64,000 nt of DNA from UBA2784 sp964494625 (GCA_964494625.1 CAZBRT010000003.1:1-64000), one strand, 5' to 3'. Shown: positions 1 to 9,990, counted from the stretch's first letter. The notes: generated by a model from the sequence alone, not told the origin. Translations and numbers: made by a program.

Positions 1-312
<312 letters not shown>

Positions 313-399
313 TTCATCCGCGTCATTCGCATGGCCGCTGCAAAGCGGTCGGGCGTTTGGCCAATCAAGAAACACCAAGATTACGAGACCAGATCATCA

Positions 400-555
400 C
401 TTCACATTCCGCTTTGCCGGCCTGGTGGCCCCGGCGGGGGCTTTCCACCCGATCCCATCCCGAACTCGGCCGTTAAATCCCCCTGCGCCAATGGTACTCC
501 GGCTTAAGCCGCGGGAGAGTAGGTCGCTGCCAGGCCTGCAAAGCGGAGTGTGAAG
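400..555 (+). other. rRNA processing stem around 5S rRNA
   Basis: The left arm (400-417) and right arm (538-555) are complementary over 17 of 18 positions and bracket the 5S gene exactly. Such a helix is the typical double-stranded substrate for RNase III or RNase E maturation of pre-5S RNA. The pairing is visible in the sequence; the enzyme assignment is inferred from known rRNA maturation. Confidence 0.75.
419..537 (+). rRNA. rrf: 5S ribosomal RNA
   Basis: The roughly 118-nt segment starts GGCCTGGTGGCC and ends GCCAGGCCT, so its termini pair as 5S helix I. Inside are the conserved blocks CCCGATCCCATCCCGAACTCGG and GGGAGAGTAGGTCGC-like sequence in the expected order. It lies about 105 bases after the 23S end. 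The ends are estimated from helix I pairing. Confidence 0.95.
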
Positions 556-615
556 ATCATCAGATGGGCCTGCCGTTCGCGGCATCGCCCCCTCATTCAC
601 TTGTCAACCACCTGC

Positions 616-692
<77 letters not shown>

Positions 693-796
693 TTTCCTCA
701 TTCCCATCAATTTCAGTACCCACCCCGGCGCGTTTGCCGGGGCGAATGCGTTTGCGCTACTCGCAGCCGGTACCGCGATTTGGCAACCTCGCCGGC

Positions 797-1276
797 ATGG
801 TGATGCAGATTCGCGAAAACATGCTCGATGACGCGCAGGTGCAGGACCTCTTGCGCCTGCACCTTGCGGAGATGCGCGGGTTTTCGCCGCCCGGCTTTTC
901 TCACGCGCTCGATCTCTCCGCCCTCAAGCGGCCGGACATCCGGTTCTATTCGTTGTGGCAAGGCGGGGCGCTGACGGCGATCGGCGCGCTCAAGCAATTT
1001 GCCGATTCTGATGGCGCGATGTGCGGCGCGATCAAATCGATGCGCACAGCGCCTGCCTTTCTGCGTCAGGGTGCGGGCACGCATCTGCTCGATCACATCA
1101 TCGCGGTTGCGCGTAAGAGCGGCTGTCGTCGCCTTTACTTGGAAACCGGAACGGGTCCTGTGTTCGACGCGGCCATCGCGCTTTATCTTTCGCACGGCTT
1201 CCAAACTTGCGGTCCGTTTGGTGATTACCGGGAAACCGATTTCAACAGGTTCATGGTCCGGGCGCTCATGCGATAG
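797..1276 (+). CDS. GNAT-family N-acetyltransferase
   Basis: Predicted cytoplasmic acetyl-CoA-dependent N-acetyltransferase of about 159 residues, the normal size for a single GNAT domain. The acetyl-CoA pyrophosphate-binding motif A is visible as R-Q-G-A-G in APAFLRQGAGTHLLDHII, followed by a helix, then LYLETG and the C-terminal ALYLSHGFQTCGPF segment typical of motif B. The substrate cannot be told from sequence. I chose the ATG at 797 (a second ATG follows at 803) because the longer upstream frame overlaps tRNA-proximal sequence and adds 21 residues with no GNAT similarity. It stands alone, convergent with the SDR gene. Confidence 0.8.
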   Translation: MVMQIRENMLDDAQVQDLLRLHLAEMRGFSPPGFSHALDLSALKRPDIRFYSLWQGGALTAIGALKQFADSDGAMCGAIKSMRTAPAFLRQGAGTHLLDHIIAVARKSGCRRLYLETGTGPVFDAAIALYLSHGFQTCGPFGDYRETDFNRFMVRALMR

Positions 1277-1303
1277 TGCGATCACGCCGCGCCCTTCATC
1301 ACC

Positions 1304-2083
1304 TCACACCAGCCCCAGCGCCTTCAGCGCATCACGCACGCCGTCATGGCGCGGCTGCATGTCGGCGGCGATGTGCGCGTGGGTCGGAATGTAGAATAGG
1401 TTGAGGTCCAGCCCCTTCAGTGCAAGTTCAGCGCAACGCTCCGGCATGATAAGGCCAAGGCCCGGCGGGGCCATCGCAGGATCCGGCAAAGCGCGCGCGT
1501 TCATGGCCGTGTAAACCGCGCCCGGCAGCAGCACATGGATGTCGTGTTTGCCGGCGTTTTCATCGCGCAGCCATTCGGCCGCAATCAGAAGCGCGTGCTT
1601 GGATGCTGCATAAAGGCCAAGGCCGCTGCCCTTGACGGCGGCCGGGACGGACAGCGAATTTTCCGATGCCGTAAACAGGATGCGCCCGCTTTTTCCCGAC
1701 GCTTCCATCCGCGTGAAATAGGCTTGGGCAAGGCGCAGGCCCGCATGAAAATTCACTTCAAAGAGCCGTGCGGCTGTCTCATCCAGCTTCTCGTTGCGCA
1801 GTTTCTTGTTCCGCCCCATGCCGGCGTTTGAGCAAACGAAATCAAGGCGGCCATGCCAGTCGTGCGCTTGTGCAATCAGATTGGCGGCGGTCTCCGGCAT
1901 GGAAAGGTCAGCAGCCAGCACCCGTGATAGGCCCTTCAGGCTTGCGGCGGTTTTGCTTGTCCCGGCTTCATCGATGTCGGCCAGAACAACGCAGGTGCCG
2001 CGCGCATCGAGTGCGCGGGCGAGGGCCGCCCCGATGCCGGAGGCCGCGCCCGTGACCAGAACCGTGTTTCCATTGAAGTCCAT
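1304..2083 (-). CDS. SDR-family oxidoreductase
   Basis: Classical short-chain dehydrogenase/reductase of 259 residues, acting in the cytoplasm with NAD(H) or NADP(H). The Rossmann motif TGAASGIG is at residues 11-18, the structural SNAG motif near 88, and the catalytic Y-x-x-x-K (YAASK) near 155. An aspartate follows beta-2 (LADID), which usually favours NAD over NADP. The gene is on the minus strand just downstream of a TetR-family regulator gene and separated from it by about 60 bases, so the two may be co-transcribed. The substrate is unknown. Confidence 0.85.
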   Translation of the reverse strand: MDFNGNTVLVTGAASGIGAALARALDARGTCVVLADIDEAGTSKTAASLKGLSRVLAADLSMPETAANLIAQAHDWHGRLDFVCSNAGMGRNKKLRNEKLDETAARLFEVNFHAGLRLAQAYFTRMEASGKSGRILFTASENSLSVPAAVKGSGLGLYAASKHALLIAAEWLRDENAGKHDIHVLLPGAVYTAMNARALPDPAMAPPGLGLIMPERCAELALKGLDLNLFYIPTHAHIAADMQPRHDGVRDALKALGLV

Positions 2084-2147
2084 GAGAGCGTTCCCTCAAG
2101 TCGCGCGCATCGCAGGGGGAAGCGTAACATCCTCTGCAGGAATTTTC

Positions 2148-2750
2148 TTACTGCGCTTTTGCGAGGGCGGCGGCGTTCACGTCCTCAAGGCCAATGGCTT
2201 TGAGGAAGAGCATGCCTTCCAGCGTCACCAACAGGCGGGCGGCGTCGCGTGTGCGGGCGGTCTTTGTGGGCGCGGCGATCTGGCTTTCGCCCCAGGCCAG
2301 AAAATAGCGGCCCATGGCTTCGCCGGTCTGGCGACAGAACGCGTCGCCGCGCGCGGCCAATGCCGCGATCTCCAGCCAGATGCGCATATAGGGCCAGAGC
2401 CTTTTGTCGAACAGGATGCGCGCGAGTTCGGCCGCCAGGCGATCCGCCGGCAAGGGTTGGGGTTCGCGCTTTTTTTCCAGGATCGCGACGAGATCTTCCC
2501 CGATGCGCGCGATGATCGCGCTCATCATTTCCGTCTTGTCGCGGAAGTAATAGAGCAGCATGCGGTCGGACGTTCCGGCCGCCTTGGCCAGCGGACGCAG
2601 GCTGGATGCCGCCAGCCCGTGCTTCATCAAATGGGCGGCGAGCTTTCCCAAAAGGGCGGCACGTTCGTCTTTGGTTCGGGTCACTTTCAGCTGGTTCCGG
2701 ATTGAGGGGGCGATCCTGTGCGTTGGCAATCGGGCCCGTTCATGGGCCAT
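2148..2750 (-). CDS. TetR/AcrR-family transcriptional regulator
   Basis: About 200 residues with an N-terminal TetR DNA-binding helix-turn-helix (residues ~25-70; the characteristic LLYYFRDKTEMMSAII recognition-helix end is visible) and an all-helical C-terminal ligand domain. It is a predicted ligand-responsive repressor. It precedes the SDR gene on the same strand, which is a plausible target. The start is uncertain: the ATG at 2750 gives 22 extra residues before the domain, while a GTG at 2684 would start directly at the HTH region; neither has a strong ribosome-binding site. Confidence 0.8.
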   Translation of the reverse strand: MAHERARLPTHRIAPSIRNQLKVTRTKDERAALLGKLAAHLMKHGLAASSLRPLAKAAGTSDRMLLYYFRDKTEMMSAIIARIGEDLVAILEKKREPQPLPADRLAAELARILFDKRLWPYMRIWLEIAALAARGDAFCRQTGEAMGRYFLAWGESQIAAPTKTARTRDAARLLVTLEGMLFLKAIGLEDVNAAALAKAQ

Positions 2751-2853
2751 TCATGGCGCAAAACCCCTACCATGGATAGTTTGACGGCGGGTGCCGGTAT
2801 AGCATCAAGCTTGTGCGTCCGGATTGCCCGACCGGGAACAAGGGGGGAGTGGC

Positions 2854-4566
2854 ATGAACGGCTGGAAATATTTTGCCCTGGGCGTTGCGCTTGCCGCCCT
2901 GATGTCCATCCGGGCTGCCGACGCCGATGTTGCCGCCTGCAAATTCATGATGCCGGAGGACCCGGAACTTCTCGCCTTGCCCGAGGAGATCGCGACCGGC
3001 AATTGCGTCGAGCGCGACCGTTTCACCCTCCACGACAACCAGTATCTGTTCGTTGACCTTGAGGGCTATGATGCGGGTGCGACCGACCGCTACATGCTCG
3101 CCAAGGATACGGTGGTGCGCGGGGTCAATCTTTACTCGCAATGGTTCGATGTGCCGGATGTGATGTTTGTCTCCGGTGACATCTCGCTTGGAACGGCCGG
3201 AACCCATTCGGTCGTTCTTGGCCTTGCGACCGGCACATGGCGGGGCTGCATCATCGCGCTTGGCAGCGACGCGCTGCATGCGGGGCGCGAGGGCGGATCG
3301 GATGACATTGCGCATTTCCAGCGCACGATCGCCCACGAGCTTTTCCATTGCACGCAGATCAATGATCCGACGGTCGACAACAATTATGTCGTCTGGCGGG
3401 ATGAATCGACGGCGGATTTCTTTGCCGGGCTTGTGGTGCCGGAGTCGTGGCCTGATCCCTATTTCTACCGTGATCTGCCGCTGCTTGCGACGATGCCGGT
3501 CCATGACCTTGGCTACAACGCCTATCTGTTCGTCACCTGGCTGGGCATTCACCACAGCGTGGAATCTGTCGTCAACATGCTGAAATCAGCATCGCGCGAT
3601 GGTTCGGCCAATGGCAGCGTGCAGACGCTGGCCGCGCTGCCGGATGCGGCAAATCTGTTCCACAGCTTCGTGAAAGCGTGGATCGACGGAGCGCTGCTGG
3701 AAGGCATGGGCAGGCCGGTCCTTCCGCCGCCGCCGGAATACCCCGAAGCGCAGCTGATCGACCACGAGACGATTCTCTCTTTCCCGGTGCTGCCCTCGTT
3801 CCTGGCCGGATTCCAGATGTATGAGTTCGGGCAGGGGATCGCCTGGAAGATCGATTTTCCCGACGACCCGGACCTGCGTGTGTCGTGGCGACAGGCCGAT
3901 GGCAGTGCATGGACACAGCTTCCCGGCACGATCGAAGCCTGCGACGGACCCAAGCGGGGGATCATCGTTGTGACCTCTGCCGCTGCGACGGTTGACCAGC
4001 GGAATTATGAACTGACCGTGACACGCGATCCCGACGGCATGCGCAATTGCGCGTGCCCGATCGGCAACTGGTACATGGACACGGAAATGGTGCGCGCCAG
4101 CCCCTTGAGCATGACAATGCCTGGAACGTTCGAGAGCGGCAACCTGTCGCTGACGTTCAACGGGGACGGGTCTGCCGTTGCCACCTATCACGACCTTAAA
4201 TGGCGCAGCGAGATTGACCGCGACAGTTCGATTGTCTCGGTCATGCGCGGCTCGATCAGTTTTCGCTGGGAGTCCAAAGCATGGGGTGCCGCGCAATCGG
4301 GTGATCCCGCGCCGACAGGCGAAGGCGTTCAGGCACTTTCCATTGAACGTACGGTTACGGCATCCGACGTGCGCTGGCGTACGGAATTCTGGGGGCGTGA
4401 CGGCATGATCCGTGCCGATGAACGCACCCCGCCCGCGCGCGATCAGGGCTCCATCAATATCGCCACCGCCATCTGCATGGATGGCGCGTTGACGCTCGGC
4501 CAGGGTGCATCGGCGGTTCGCCATGCGCTGCCGCCCTGGTACGGCATCTACAAGCGGGGCGGGTAA
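2854..4566 (+). CDS. Secreted HExxH zinc-metallopeptidase-like protein
   Basis: 570 residues with a signal peptide (hydrophobic ALGVALAALMSI, likely cleavage near AADA). A zinc-protease motif HELFH lies at residues 161-165 and is followed 19 residues later by W-R-D-E-S-T-A, which supplies the third glutamate ligand expected of a gluzincin (peptidase MA clan pattern WxxE). The C-terminal half (about 290-570) contains several beta-rich segments with no family I recognise. The start is fixed by the Shine-Dalgarno AAGGGGGGAG just before ATG 2854. Substrate unknown. It is convergent with gamma-glutamyltransferase, the two ending 11 bases apart. Confidence 0.72.
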   Translation: MNGWKYFALGVALAALMSIRAADADVAACKFMMPEDPELLALPEEIATGNCVERDRFTLHDNQYLFVDLEGYDAGATDRYMLAKDTVVRGVNLYSQWFDVPDVMFVSGDISLGTAGTHSVVLGLATGTWRGCIIALGSDALHAGREGGSDDIAHFQRTIAHELFHCTQINDPTVDNNYVVWRDESTADFFAGLVVPESWPDPYFYRDLPLLATMPVHDLGYNAYLFVTWLGIHHSVESVVNMLKSASRDGSANGSVQTLAALPDAANLFHSFVKAWIDGALLEGMGRPVLPPPPEYPEAQLIDHETILSFPVLPSFLAGFQMYEFGQGIAWKIDFPDDPDLRVSWRQADGSAWTQLPGTIEACDGPKRGIIVVTSAAATVDQRNYELTVTRDPDGMRNCACPIGNWYMDTEMVRASPLSMTMPGTFESGNLSLTFNGDGSAVATYHDLKWRSEIDRDSSIVSVMRGSISFRWESKAWGAAQSGDPAPTGEGVQALSIERTVTASDVRWRTEFWGRDGMIRADERTPPARDQGSINIATAICMDGALTLGQGASAVRHALPPWYGIYKRGG

Positions 4567-4576
4567 GGCGCCAGCC

Positions 4577-6340
4577 TCAATAGCCCATCGCGGTGCCGTC
4601 CTTGCGCATTTCGGAAGCGCCGAAATAAACCCCCGTTTCGGGGTCGCGCATGATCGCCTGATAGCCGCCAAAGCCGCCGGTGCCGGTGCTGATCACATGG
4701 CCCATGGCGGCAAGGGCGTCGCGGGTTTCCTGCGAGAAGCCGGTCTCGAGTTCGATCACGCCCAGCATGTCCTCGTTCTGGCCCGTTGATTCCGTGCCAC
4801 CGGCATGGCGGATGCGGGCGGCATCACCTGCCTCCTGCAATCCCATGCCGAAATCGACAAGGTTCATGATGATCTGCACATGGCCTTGCGGCTGCATGTC
4901 GCCGCCCATCACGCCAAAGGAAAGCCAGGGCTTGCCATCGCGCATCGCAAAGCCGGGAATGATGGTGTGGAAAGGCCGCTTGCCGGGCGCATAGACATTG
5001 GCGTGCGCGGGATCGAGCGCAAAGAGCTCGCCCCGGTTCTGGAACATGAAGCCAAGCCCGTCGGCCACCAGCCCCGAACCCATGCCGCGATAATTCGACT
5101 GGATGATCGAGATCATCATGCCGTCATTGTCGGCCACCGTGAAATAGGTGGTGTCGCCGGGTTCCAGTTTCGGCTCGCCGGGCGCGAAGGTGGGGTTGGC
5201 GCGGTCAAGCGAGATCAGGGCGCGGCGTTCTGCGGCATAGTCATCCGACAAGAGCCAATCCATGGGTGCTGCGGCAAAGGCGGGGTCGGCGTAATAGCGC
5301 GCGACATCCTCGTAGACGAGGCGTTTGGCCTCGGTGAACACATGAAGCGCTTCGGCGCTGCCGAAACCCATGGCGGCAATGTCAAAGCCCTCAAGAATGT
5401 TCAGGATCTGCAAGGTTGCAGCGCCTTGCGTGTTGGGCGGCAGGCCATAGACGTCCACCCCCCGATAGTTGACACCGACCGGCTCCACCCACGTAGTAGT
5501 GTGGGCGGCAAAATCCTCATAACGCAGATCGCCGCCAATGCGCTGGAAGTATGCGTCTATCGTGCGTGCAATGTCGCCTTTGTAGAATGCGTCGCGGCCG
5601 CCTTCGGCAATCAGGCGATAGGTGCGCGCAAGATCGGGATTGCGGAAAATCTCGCCATGGCGCGGCGTGTGGCCACCGGGCGCATAGGTGGCGCTGGCGT
5701 TGGCGAATTCTTCAATTTCGGCCATTTCGCCAAGGCGCTTGATGTTGCGTTCCCAATACCAGGCGATGAGTTCGGATACCGGAAAGCCTTCCTCGGCATA
5801 GGCGATGGCAGGTGCCAGCAAGTCGCTCATCGGCAGGCGGCCGAATTTGGCGTGAAGCTCGAACCACGCATCAACCGTGCCGGGCACGGTGACCGATGGT
5901 GCACCGAACAGCGGCGATTGTGGGCGATCCTGCATGATGCGGATCATGTCCTCGTACGACCGGCCCATCGGCGAGCGGCCCGAACCGTTGAGGCCATAGA
6001 GTTTTCCGGTTTCGGGATCCCAGACGATGGCAAAGAGATCGCCGCCAATGCCGCTGCCGGTCGGCTCCATCAGGCCAAGCGCCGCATTGGCCGCAATCGC
6101 CGCGTCAACCGCCGTGCCGCCACGCTTCAGGATGTCGATGGCAATTTGTGTCGCCAGTGGCTGAGCGGTCGCGGCCATGCCGTGGCGCGCCACCACAGGC
6201 GCGCGCGACGCGAACGGCGCGCCGGTGATGCGGTCGCCGCCGCCATGGCCATAGATCGGATCGGCCGCCATGGCACCTCCGGTTTGCGCTGAAAGAAGCA
6301 GGGCGGAAAGCGCCCAGGATGCGTATCTGTTGCGGATCAT
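4577..6340 (-). CDS. ggt: Gamma-glutamyltransferase (gamma-glutamyl transpeptidase)
   Basis: 587-residue periplasmic proenzyme with an N-terminal signal peptide (ending near GGAMA-AD). It cleaves gamma-glutamyl bonds in glutathione and related compounds. Conserved N-terminal blocks include ATAQPLAT, GGTAVDAAIAAN and GSGIGGD. Autocatalytic cleavage should occur before Thr397 in GDTTYFTVAD, making Thr397 the nucleophile of the small subunit. The downstream PQGHVQIIMN block and glycine-rich GGTESTG region are also family features. Length matches the family. No obvious operon partner; the aminotransferase gene upstream is on the same strand 41 bases away. Confidence 0.93.
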   Translation of the reverse strand: MIRNRYASWALSALLLSAQTGGAMAADPIYGHGGGDRITGAPFASRAPVVARHGMAATAQPLATQIAIDILKRGGTAVDAAIAANAALGLMEPTGSGIGGDLFAIVWDPETGKLYGLNGSGRSPMGRSYEDMIRIMQDRPQSPLFGAPSVTVPGTVDAWFELHAKFGRLPMSDLLAPAIAYAEEGFPVSELIAWYWERNIKRLGEMAEIEEFANASATYAPGGHTPRHGEIFRNPDLARTYRLIAEGGRDAFYKGDIARTIDAYFQRIGGDLRYEDFAAHTTTWVEPVGVNYRGVDVYGLPPNTQGAATLQILNILEGFDIAAMGFGSAEALHVFTEAKRLVYEDVARYYADPAFAAAPMDWLLSDDYAAERRALISLDRANPTFAPGEPKLEPGDTTYFTVADNDGMMISIIQSNYRGMGSGLVADGLGFMFQNRGELFALDPAHANVYAPGKRPFHTIIPGFAMRDGKPWLSFGVMGGDMQPQGHVQIIMNLVDFGMGLQEAGDAARIRHAGGTESTGQNEDMLGVIELETGFSQETRDALAAMGHVISTGTGGFGGYQAIMRDPETGVYFGASEMRKDGTAMGY

Positions 6341-6381
6341 GGCAGCCCCCCGTTTGTGGCACCATGGTCGCGCGGGCGTGG

Positions 6382-7533
6382 CTATTTGCCAAGACCGATT
6401 GCGCCCAGGGCCGCGCCCACGCGGTCAATATCCTCCGGCCCGTTATAGGCCTGTAGCGAGAGGCGCAGGATGATCTCGTGCCCATGATCGTGGGATGCGG
6501 CCTGCACACCATGTTTTTCGCGCAGCCAGAACATCAGGGCGCGCGCGGCTTCCGGCTCGCTGATGGCGGATTTGGGCAAAAGCCATGTGCCCATCGCCGC
6601 GCGCATAGGGGGTGCAACAGCGGGGCGAGACTTCAATCCGGCAAACATCGCATCGGCGCGTGCCATCAGGCGGGCGCGGTGGGCGCGGGTTTCGGCAAGG
6701 CCAAGCGCTTTGGTGAAGGCCAGCGCGTCGGGCATGCAAAGCCACGGCGTCGGGTCCGACGTTCCGACATAATCAAAGCGGCTTGTGTAGGCCTCGTTGA
6801 ACCAGATCGACACGACAGGCGGATGGGTGATTGCCTGCATTGACGGCGCAGAAAAGAGAAAGGCGGATCCCTTGGGTCCGAAAAGCCATTTATGGGCATT
6901 GGACACATACCAATCTGGCGCCATCGCCGCGAGATCAATGTCCACCTGCCCGATGCCGTGGGCGCCATCGACCAGCACAAGCGCGCCTTTGGCGCGGGCC
7001 ATGGCGATCAGCTCCTTTACCGGAAAGAGACATCCGAGCGGCGAGTTGATGTGATCAATGATGACGAGCCGCGCGCCCTCGTGCAGGGCGGCCGCATAGG
7101 CTGAAAGAATGCCGTCATCGCTCATGGGCACGGGGATGTCGGCGGCGCGGACGTGCAGCGTGTGCGCCAACGCGTGACGCGCGACTGACTGGCGCACCGC
7201 CTTGTAAGAATGATTGGCGCAGACCAGCGTGTCGCCATCTTTCCACGCGATTGACTGCAGCACGGATTCAACGCCGGTCGTGGTATTCGGCACGAACACG
7301 ATCGAACTGCCCGGCGCGCCGATGAATCCGCCGATGCCGTCGGCGGCCCTGCGGCTCAATGGATAGATTTCGTGGCGGTAAAAACTGTCGGGGTCTTGCT
7401 CGATATGGGCGCGCAGGGCCGATTGCTTCTCCAGCACTTCCTTCGGGCAGGCGCCGAACGAGCCGTGATTGAGATGCGCAAGGGCAGGATCAAGGTGCCA
7501 GCGCGAGAGGATGTTGCGTCCGAATGCGGTCAT
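6382..7533 (-). CDS. Class V PLP-dependent aminotransferase (isopenicillin N epimerase-like)
   Basis: 383-residue fold-type I PLP enzyme. The N-terminus LNHGSFGACP is typical of the isopenicillin N epimerase/cysteine desulfurase-like branch; the PLP-contacting VDGAHGIGQVDID and the Schiff-base lysine K215 in SNAHKWLFGPKG are present. No cysteine-desulfurase catalytic cysteine loop is evident, so an epimerase, lyase or transaminase role is more likely. It lies 5 bases downstream of the rRNA methyltransferase gene on the same strand, suggesting co-transcription. Substrate not assignable. Confidence 0.85.
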   Translation of the reverse strand: MTAFGRNILSRWHLDPALAHLNHGSFGACPKEVLEKQSALRAHIEQDPDSFYRHEIYPLSRRAADGIGGFIGAPGSSIVFVPNTTTGVESVLQSIAWKDGDTLVCANHSYKAVRQSVARHALAHTLHVRAADIPVPMSDDGILSAYAAALHEGARLVIIDHINSPLGCLFPVKELIAMARAKGALVLVDGAHGIGQVDIDLAAMAPDWYVSNAHKWLFGPKGSAFLFSAPSMQAITHPPVVSIWFNEAYTSRFDYVGTSDPTPWLCMPDALAFTKALGLAETRAHRARLMARADAMFAGLKSRPAVAPPMRAAMGTWLLPKSAISEPEAARALMFWLREKHGVQAASHDHGHEIILRLSLQAYNGPEDIDRVGAALGAIGLGK

Positions 7534-7538
7534 GGCAG

Positions 7539-8717
7539 TCAGCTCAGTACATAGAGGTTGATTTTGAGGTAGGCGGTCTCGGGCAAAGCGGGGTGCACGG
7601 GATGGTCAAGATCGGCGCCGCGCGACGCAATCAGGCGCGCTTGGCGTCCCGCCCTGCGTATGCCGTCGCGGTTCAGGTCGGCAAAGCGCAGCGCATCCAT
7701 GTGATGCGAACAGGAGGCAAGGGCGAGCACCCCGCCGGGCTTCACCAGGCGGGCGGTCGCGCGTGCGAGTTTCTGATAGGCGCGGGCGGCGGGCTCAATG
7801 TCCTTGCGCGTCTTTGCAAAGGCAGGCGGGTCACACACGACAAGGCCAAAGCGCCCTTGTTCCATGCTGTCGAGTGTTTCCATCACATCGGCCTTGAGGG
7901 TCTTTACCTTTGAAGCGACACCCTGAAGGGCCGCGCTTTCGTCAACCAGCGAAAGGGCGCGCTCGGATGCATCCACACAGACAGCATCACTCGCGCCGGC
8001 GCCAATGGCGGTCAGGCCAAAGCCGCCCGTATGACAGAAGAGATCAAGCATGCTTGTGCCGCGCGAAAAGCGCGCGGCCAGTTCACGATTGGCGCGCTGG
8101 TCAAAGAACCAGCCGGTCTTCTGGCCGCCCACCGGATCAAAGGCGAAGTCGAGCCCGTTTTCGATCAGACGCGGTGCTGCGGGCACCGTACCGATGATGC
8201 GCGGCGTCGGCAGATCAATGCCCTCGCGTTCGGCGGTCAGGCGGTCGCCCTTGATGATGATGGTGCGGGCGGAAAATGTTCCGGTGAGTGCCTCGGCCAA
8301 TGCGTCAGCTTCATCCATCATGCCCTTGGCGCCAATCTGGCAGACGAAAAGGTCGCCATAGCGGTCGATGACCAGGCCGGGCAGAAAGTCACCCTCGGCG
8401 TGGATCAGACGGTAGTGCGGAACTCCGACGGCCGCATCGCGAAAAGCTGCCGCCTCGCGCAGCCGTGCAGCAAAAAAACCGGCCGAAAGGTTTTCATTCT
8501 CCTCGCGCGACACCAGGCGCGCGGCGATCAGCGAATGCGGATTGAAGATGGCCGTGCCGAATTTCGTGCCGTCATCGCCGACAAGGTTGACCAGTGTTCC
8601 AGGCGCCAAAGCCTTGGTGCCAGCCTCCATGACGATCTCGTTGGAGAAGGCCCAGAGGGCGCCCTCGCGCAGGCGGCGGCCCATGCGGGGCTGAAGGCGC
8701 ACCAAGGGGTGAGGCAT
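7539..8717 (-). CDS. Class I SAM-dependent rRNA methyltransferase, RlmI-like (PUA domain)
   Basis: 392 residues. An N-terminal PUA-type domain (LVRLQPRMGRRLREGALWAFSNEI) is followed by an RlmI-like central region (YGDLFVCQIGA) and a Rossmann methyltransferase domain with SAM motif LDLFCHTGGFG, then the catalytic-type D-P-P-A-F-A. This is the architecture of RlmI (23S rRNA m5C1962). The chosen ATG at 8717 has an upstream GGAG and begins exactly at the conserved N-terminus; a longer frame adds 11 non-conserved residues. Likely in an operon with the downstream aminotransferase gene. Confidence 0.85.
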   Translation of the reverse strand: MPHPLVRLQPRMGRRLREGALWAFSNEIVMEAGTKALAPGTLVNLVGDDGTKFGTAIFNPHSLIAARLVSREENENLSAGFFAARLREAAAFRDAAVGVPHYRLIHAEGDFLPGLVIDRYGDLFVCQIGAKGMMDEADALAEALTGTFSARTIIIKGDRLTAEREGIDLPTPRIIGTVPAAPRLIENGLDFAFDPVGGQKTGWFFDQRANRELAARFSRGTSMLDLFCHTGGFGLTAIGAGASDAVCVDASERALSLVDESAALQGVASKVKTLKADVMETLDSMEQGRFGLVVCDPPAFAKTRKDIEPAARAYQKLARATARLVKPGGVLALASCSHHMDALRFADLNRDGIRRAGRQARLIASRGADLDHPVHPALPETAYLKINLYVLS

Positions 8718-8839
8718 GAGGCAGGGCTCCCGAATCCGCGTGTGGCGCAACCTACAAGGGCTTTGGCCTCAAACGCCAGTTGCGCGCGCGTGCGCTCTGG
8801 CGCTAAAGCCAACGGAAGAGGACATTTGCCACAGGGATC

Positions 8840-9901
8840 ATGATGGGCAACGCCAATCTCGACTTTTCCAGCGACAATGCGGCTGGTGTTGCGCCGGAAA
8901 TCATGGCGGCGCTGGCCCAGGCGGCGTCGGGCAGGGCAGGTGCCTATGGCGCCGACCAATGGACCGAAAAACTCCAACGCATCTTCTCGGACCTGTTCGG
9001 ACGCGAAGTCGGGGTGCTGCCGGTCGTCACCGGCACGGCAGCCAATTGCCTTGCGCTGGCGACGGCGACGCCAAGCCATGGTGCGATGCTCTGCCATCGC
9101 AATTCGCATGTGAATGAGGATGAGTGCGGGGCGGCCAGTGTGTTCGCGCATGGCGGCAAGATCGTGCCGGTCGATGGACCCATGGGCAAGATCGATCCTC
9201 AAGCCCTCAAGGCTGCCATTGCCGTGATGCCGAAGGGCGTCGTCCATCGCAGCCAGGCAACAGCCGTCACGCTGACACAGGCAACTGAAAGCGGCACGAT
9301 CTACAAGCCCGACGAGATTGCAGCGATCGCTGCCATCGCGGCCAAATCGCAACTCTGCCTGCACATGGATGGCGCGCGTTTCGGCAATGCGATTGCGGCC
9401 CTCAAGCGCCCACCGGCTGACATCACCTGGAAATTGGGCGTCAACGTCCTTTCCTTCGGCGCCACGAAGGGCGGGGCGATGGGTGCGGAGGCGCTGGTCT
9501 TCTTCGACAAATCGCGACTTTCAGATGTGGAGTTCCGTCGCAAGCAGGCGGGGCATCTCCTTTCCAAAATGCGGTTCGTCTCGGCGCAGCTTCTGGCCTA
9601 TGTGCAGGATGATCTCTGGCTGCGGCTGTGCGGCCACGCCAATGCGATGGCAGCGCGGCTGGCTGATGGCCTTGCCAATCTGCCGGGCGTCACCCTTGCC
9701 TATCCGGTTGAGGCCAATGAGCTCTTCGTGCGGCTGCCCCTGCCGGTGATCGACCGGCTGAAAAGGGCCGGTGCCCGGTTTTACGAGTGGGAATGGGAGC
9801 TTCCCGAGGGTGCCATCAGCATGCTGGTGCGGCTTGTGACCGCTTTCGATACGCGGGCTGAAGATGTCGATGCGCTTCTTGCGGCGGCAACAATCCGTTA
9901 A
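8840..9901 (+). CDS. Low-specificity L-threonine aldolase / beta-eliminating lyase
   Basis: 353-residue fold-type I PLP enzyme predicted to cleave L-threonine or allo-threonine to glycine and acetaldehyde. The family start NLDFSSDNAAG, the substrate-loop glycines, LHMDGARFGNA (PLP-binding aspartate) and the PLP lysine in SFGATKGGAMGAEA are all present. It is divergent from the RlmI-like gene across about 120 bases that must hold both promoters. A second ATG directly follows the first, so the start may be 8840 or 8843. Confidence 0.88.
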   Translation: MMGNANLDFSSDNAAGVAPEIMAALAQAASGRAGAYGADQWTEKLQRIFSDLFGREVGVLPVVTGTAANCLALATATPSHGAMLCHRNSHVNEDECGAASVFAHGGKIVPVDGPMGKIDPQALKAAIAVMPKGVVHRSQATAVTLTQATESGTIYKPDEIAAIAAIAAKSQLCLHMDGARFGNAIAALKRPPADITWKLGVNVLSFGATKGGAMGAEALVFFDKSRLSDVEFRRKQAGHLLSKMRFVSAQLLAYVQDDLWLRLCGHANAMAARLADGLANLPGVTLAYPVEANELFVRLPLPVIDRLKRAGARFYEWEWELPEGAISMLVRLVTAFDTRAEDVDALLAAATIR

Positions 9902-9990
9902 GCACGATTATCCGCAATGTAGCGGCTTTGTTTACCCGGGGCCTCTAACTTCGTCCCAATGACAGGGACAGGTACTGAGACCGGGACACC

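Noticed and set aside
4805..6292. Long plus-strand open frame (495 codons) antisense to gamma-glutamyltransferase
   Set aside because: It is entirely opposite a well-supported enzyme gene, has low-complexity His/Gly/Arg composition and no recognisable motif; typical GC-rich shadow frame.
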